Origin: Purshia tridentata
Lineage: Eukaryota; Streptophyta; Magnoliopsida; Rosales; Rosaceae
Reading direction: 5' to 3'
Assembly: GCA_003254885.1 (NCBI GenBank)
Contig: QANT01006385.1
Span: 1 to 64,000, forward strand
DNA length: 64,000 nucleotides
Below are positions 60,716-64,000 of the stretch, piece by piece. The position numbers and the translations under genes are program-made. The notes beneath the pieces are model-generated. The model did no database searches, was not told where the DNA came from, and saw only the letters and a list, made by a program, of their open reading frames with translations. How positions within the stretch are numbered: the first letter of the stretch is position 1; the number at the start of each line of letters is the position of its first letter.

Positions 60716-62374
60716 ATGCCAGACAAAAGGCAATCGAAGCGTTTTAGGCTCCCTTGGCGTAAATCTAGTCCTAGAGTAGAACCAGAACCACGTCCAACTG
60801 CAAAACCCCAAAGCCCTGCCCAGCCATCCACCACAGTCCTGGCTGAGCAACCACCATTTCGGCCAGCAGGAAAAGCCCCGGTGAAGGCCTCTCCTTCTCA
60901 GGCACCACCGACAACTGAACCGTCGCCACCATCACCATCTCGTGCAGCCACTGAGTCCCAAAAAACTTCTGCAACAACTCACATCCAGGTTGAGTCCCTT
61001 CCTCCGTCACCATCTCGTGTAGCTTCAACACCCCAAGAAGCAACACAAGTACCCTCTCAAACTCAATCAAAACCCACCACTCAACAGAGCTCTCAGCTTC
61101 CTTCCTTATCTACTGAACCCCCATCACCTGCTTCTCAACCAGAACCAAACACAAAAATCACATCTGAAACTATTTCCAATGCTCAGAACAATACTCCCAC
61201 CACTCAACAGAGCTCTCAGCTTCCTTCCTTTTCTACTGAACCCCCATCACCTGCCTCTCAACCAGAACCAAACACAAAAATCTCATCTAAAACTATTTCC
61301 AATGCTACTCCAACCGAAACCAGCTTTCAAACTCATGCAACTTCTGCAGAAGCTGTAGAAACCATTTCTTCAGCTAAGAAATTAGATCCTGAAACCATTG
61401 GTGGAGATCATCAGCATCTTTCAGAATCAGAGGGAGAGCCAAAGGAGCATAAAGAAGGGAAGAAAGTAGTGCAAGTACTGACGAAAGAAGAAAAGAGCAC
61501 GGGTGATCAAGGCTATAGTGCACCAATGCAAGACAGAGTCACTGAACTTCATACTGCAGGGACAGACTCAGGAAATGACACCAAAGACCCACTTGGAGTT
61601 GGATCGCAAGCAGAGCAAAGGCACAAGAAGCAAGAAACTTTTGACAGTTCCAATGGGAAACCGATCAAAACTGTGAGTTCAACAAATCCAAAAGACAGGA
61701 GCACTTCAAGGTTGTCTATGCAAAAGCTGTTTTCATCAACTGGGGAAGAAGCTCCTCCACCACCCAAAGAAATCAGGGAAGAAATTATGAAACCTGATAA
61801 GCTGGGCATTGAGCACAACATGCTTGAGAAACCAGTTAACGTCACAACTCTAAGTGGTGAAAACAGAGGAGCATCAATGCAATTAAGCTCAGAAGCAGCA
61901 AAAAAAGAAGAATCAGTCCACATACACCGCAGTTATAAGACCAATCCAGATGACAGCCCTGATGAAGCTACTACTGACGAAGAGGTAAGCGACGTGGGGG
62001 AAGGAATCCAGATGAGCAGAGAAGAAGAAAAAAGCAAGGCATATATCAACAGCAATGTACAGAGCATCAATAACTCCATTGTGTTTAATAGTTCTATCAC
62101 AGATAGGAGTCCAGGTGTTGAGGCGGTGTTTTCTCAAAACACAGCAGAATCCAAGTCAAATGGAAAACCAGAGCCCCCCCAAACACACAAGGCTCAATTC
62201 ACCAAAACTCCTGCTGAGAAGCTTACTCATGAATCCACTGTAAGACGCCGGTGCCTTAGAGGGCTCTTCATGGAATCAAGTGACTCAGACTCAGATAATC
62301 CTGAAAAGCCTCGACGTCATGGCTGCCGCTACAATTGCGGGGAGAAAAGAAAAGATACTCAGATTGGGCTCTGA
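60716..62374 (+). CDS. Pro/Ser/Thr-rich disordered protein, unknown function, 552 aa
   Basis: One uninterrupted frame from ATG to TGA. I do not recognise a domain. The first 20 residues are strongly basic (KRQSKRFRLPWRKSSPR), followed by about 180 residues rich in Pro, Ser, Thr and Gln with PSPPSPSR-type motifs. A 41-residue unit is present twice in tandem (TTQQSSQLPS... / EPPSPASQPEPNTKI). The second half is acidic and Lys/Glu/Ser-rich. The C-terminus is the most structured-looking part: RRRCLRGLFMESSDSDSD, then CRYNCGEKRK with a Cys-x3-Cys. There is no signal peptide, so despite its Pro content it is not an extensin. A nuclear or scaffold role is possible but unproven. Continuous 1.66 kb open frame and plant-like codon use support a real gene. 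Confidence 0.8.
   Translation: MPDKRQSKRFRLPWRKSSPRVEPEPRPTAKPQSPAQPSTTVLAEQPPFRPAGKAPVKASPSQAPPTTEPSPPSPSRAATESQKTSATTHIQVESLPPSPSRVASTPQEATQVPSQTQSKPTTQQSSQLPSLSTEPPSPASQPEPNTKITSETISNAQNNTPTTQQSSQLPSFSTEPPSPASQPEPNTKISSKTISNATPTETSFQTHATSAEAVETISSAKKLDPETIGGDHQHLSESEGEPKEHKEGKKVVQVLTKEEKSTGDQGYSAPMQDRVTELHTAGTDSGNDTKDPLGVGSQAEQRHKKQETFDSSNGKPIKTVSSTNPKDRSTSRLSMQKLFSSTGEEAPPPPKEIREEIMKPDKLGIEHNMLEKPVNVTTLSGENRGASMQLSSEAAKKEESVHIHRSYKTNPDDSPDEATTDEEVSDVGEGIQMSREEEKSKAYINSNVQSINNSIVFNSSITDRSPGVEAVFSQNTAESKSNGKPEPPQTHKAQFTKTPAEKLTHESTVRRRCLRGLFMESSDSDSDNPEKPRRHGCRYNCGEKRKDTQIGL
61073..61306 (+). repeat. in-frame tandem duplication, 123 bp unit, inside the Pro-rich gene
   Basis: Unit 1 spans 61073-61195. 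Unit 2 starts at 61196 and stays alike to about 61306. The period is 123 bases, or 41 codons, so the frame is kept. Identity is about 95 percent by eye, with only a few substitutions (for example SLST versus SFST), so the duplication is recent or homogenised. Confidence 0.92.
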
Positions 62375-62907
62375 CCGTGTAAATATGATCTTCATACGAT
62401 CTTAAAGAATGCATACATAACAGTAACCATATTTGTACAAATTGAGAATAACAAGATAATACCATTTGTCCATATTGTCCCAGCAAAAAAGTAAAGAAAA
62501 GAAAAGTGCCATATTGTCCATTCAGTCATGCTCTGTACAACAAATTGCATTTGAATATCGACATTCAACCACATCATGTTCAAATTAATATACAGCTAAC
62601 AAGATTATCTTTATGAGAGAAGTGTTCTCTTAAAGTATGCGGAAAGTGATACATAGAATATCTAGAAGTGATGTTACATACTTGGAGGAAGTTGTCGTAC
62701 AAGTGCTTTCATGCAAATAAATAAATTTGAAACTAACAAGCAGCTTTACGGGTCACTGCCATTACACAAAATTCTTCAATTTCAGTGAAGGTACTTGCTG
62801 ATGACCAGAAGACAGCGTAAAGTGCTTTGTTTCAAAAATATATTTACAGCTATGCTTTTAGGGAAGATGAGCATGATCATCACACGATGAGAAATGAGAA
62901 GAGACAA
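62375..62907. other. intergenic spacer between convergent genes
   Basis: About 0.5 kb of AT-rich sequence containing two 3' UTRs. Nothing else is visible. Confidence 0.6.
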
Positions 62908-63786
62908 TTATTCACAGGCTGGTTTGGTGTCAAAGCTGCTCAAGCAAATTGCGAATGCTTGGAAGGCAGAGAGAGGGTACCGATAATCCATTGTGAAAAT
63001 GTCTTTACCAATTTTCCCGAATTGCAATATTACTTTCTCTTGTTCAGCCAATGAAACATTTTGGCAAGGCTCTGCAGCAGCCACCAGTTGGAAATTCTTC
63101 ACAGAGGCTACCGTAACACGTCCCTTAAAATTTAGACACCAACACTGCAGCTGCTCATGCCATCTAGGAGATTTATTTTTCAAAATCAGTGGATCCCTCA
63201 TGCCATGTTCTGAATCCGGTGTGGGGCTACTGGAGCACAACTCAGAAAACGGCTTCTTTCCTAGTGAGACTGGCAATCGGGTGCATTGCTCAATAAGGCA
63301 ATTTGTTAAATCTGTTGGAGTAGGAGCAACGCCCCCTTCTTGAACTGCTGAGATGGGGATTGATTGCATGGTGCAGTGCATTCTCCTTGGGCCCCTTGTT
63401 CGGAGGATGTTGAGCTCATAAGATATGGTAGCGACACTATAACTACTGGCAGCTACCCTAGGAGATACGTGCTTTGAATTACTTTTTCGATGTGGAGGCT
63501 GGCTGTCATAAATGGTAAACTTGGATCCCAGAAAATTAGACCTGTTCACCATTACCCAATAAATTGCATAAAAAGAAGAACTAGTCATGGCTAGGACCAA
63601 AAGAAAAAAAAAGAATCATGACCCCAATAAAGATCCATATAGGTAAAACTTGCCTTAGTTTTCCAACATAAGTATTGCTTGCTCGAGAGAATTCATCTGC
63701 AACTAAGGATATCATAAAATCTGTACTTGCTGCCCGTCTGATCTTTCTTGCTGCCAACAAAAGCTTACTCACATCCCCAGACAGAG
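62908..63786 (-). CDS. Tubby-like protein, 3' part (5' end outside the window)
   Basis: C-terminal tubby domain of a plant Tubby-like (F-box) protein. In this family the tubby barrel binds phosphoinositides at the plasma membrane and an N-terminal F-box, not visible here, links to SCF ubiquitin ligases. Two exons are in the window: 63654-63786 ([42 protein letters not shown]) and the last exon 62908-63541 ([86 protein letters not shown], ending in PACE). The last residues match the conserved family end. The intron between them has a GC donor (CTAAG|GCAAGT) with a normal AG acceptor. The segment between the first and second halves of the domain (EEQCTRLPV to KSPRWH) is the variable loop of plant TLPs. 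The upstream exons with the F-box lie beyond 64000. Confidence 0.92.
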
Positions 63787-64000
63787 CTGTAGATTTATAA
63801 TAAAGCATTAGTCACATAGATATTAGAGGCTAACACAACCCTCTACAGAATTGAAGGATACTCTTTGTGGAATTTACAAAACTGAATTATTAATAGTGTA
63901 CTTCAGAAACCAGATCCATTTAGAAAGAATCTGAAGACCGGTTTCTAAAAAACCCATTCTTAGTCATGAATAATTAGCGGAGAAGCATCCAAACATGTAT
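63787..64000 (-). other. intron of the Tubby-like gene, running off the window
   Basis: Upstream of the exon that starts at 63786 there is a clear acceptor (CTACAG) and then AT-rich sequence with no tubby or F-box coding potential to the window end. Confidence 0.6.

Noticed and set aside
1-64000. LTR retrotransposons, LINEs or other coding transposons
   Set aside because: No reverse transcriptase, integrase, gag or transposase motifs were seen in any frame, and no long direct terminal repeats.

Overview
This is a nuclear segment of a flowering plant. Every large gene is a typical plant family, coding regions are split by short AT-rich GT-AG introns, intergenic DNA is very AT-rich with TA, GA and CT microsatellites, and there is a plant-type tRNA-Ala(AGC). 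Gene content and order point to a eudicot, most likely a rosid; I cannot name the species. I see no bacterial, plasmid or viral content and no LTR retrotransposon.

Layout, left to right: a 17-exon HAD-type 5'-nucleotidase (+, 2280-7061); tail to tail with it an LRR receptor-like kinase whose kinase domain looks catalytically dead (-, 7907-11436); a 7 kb gene-poor stretch; a RADIALIS-like SANT protein (+, 18581-19195); a Maf-type nucleotide pyrophosphatase in 10 exons (+, 20699-23782); an intronless 3-ketoacyl-CoA synthase (+, 25756-27336); an 18-exon ERD6-like sugar transporter (-, 30494-34809); a 4 kb spacer holding three inverted-repeat elements, one a 401 bp foldback MITE with 169 bp arms; an HhH-GPD DNA glycosylase of the AlkA/3-methyladenine type (+, 38888-40048); an intronless stand-alone fatty-acyl-AMP-ligase-like adenylating enzyme (+, 43751-45706); a zinc-finger homeodomain (ZHD) factor (+, 48094-49101); a 72-residue secreted LEA-like peptide (-, 52499-52717); tRNA-Ala (53127-53199); a possible orphan first exon (53622-53697); a second RADIALIS-like gene (-, 54138-55712); a CBSX3-like CBS-pair protein (-, 58770-59777); a disordered Pro/Ser/Thr-rich protein with an in-frame 41-residue duplication (+, 60716-62374); and the 3' part of a Tubby-like protein cut by the window edge (-, 62908 onward).

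The genes do not form one pathway; this is ordinary gene-rich plant euchromatin. What links them is ancestry. From memory, 5'-nucleotidase, ERD6-like transporter, DNA glycosylase, ZHD and RADIALIS-like lie in the same order in Arabidopsis around At1g75210-At1g75250, and KCS4, an ERD6-like gene, a glycosylase and a RADIALIS-like gene lie near At1g19440-At1g19510. The window would then be an unfractionated version of that pair of duplicated segments.

I found no convincing new biological system. The points most worth a second look are the long-armed foldback MITE and a smaller hairpin near 38.1 kb, the stand-alone FAAL-like enzyme, the pseudokinase receptor, a GC-AG intron in the Tubby-like gene, several recent tandem duplications, and three single-N positions each flanked by a direct repeat, which look like assembly joins.
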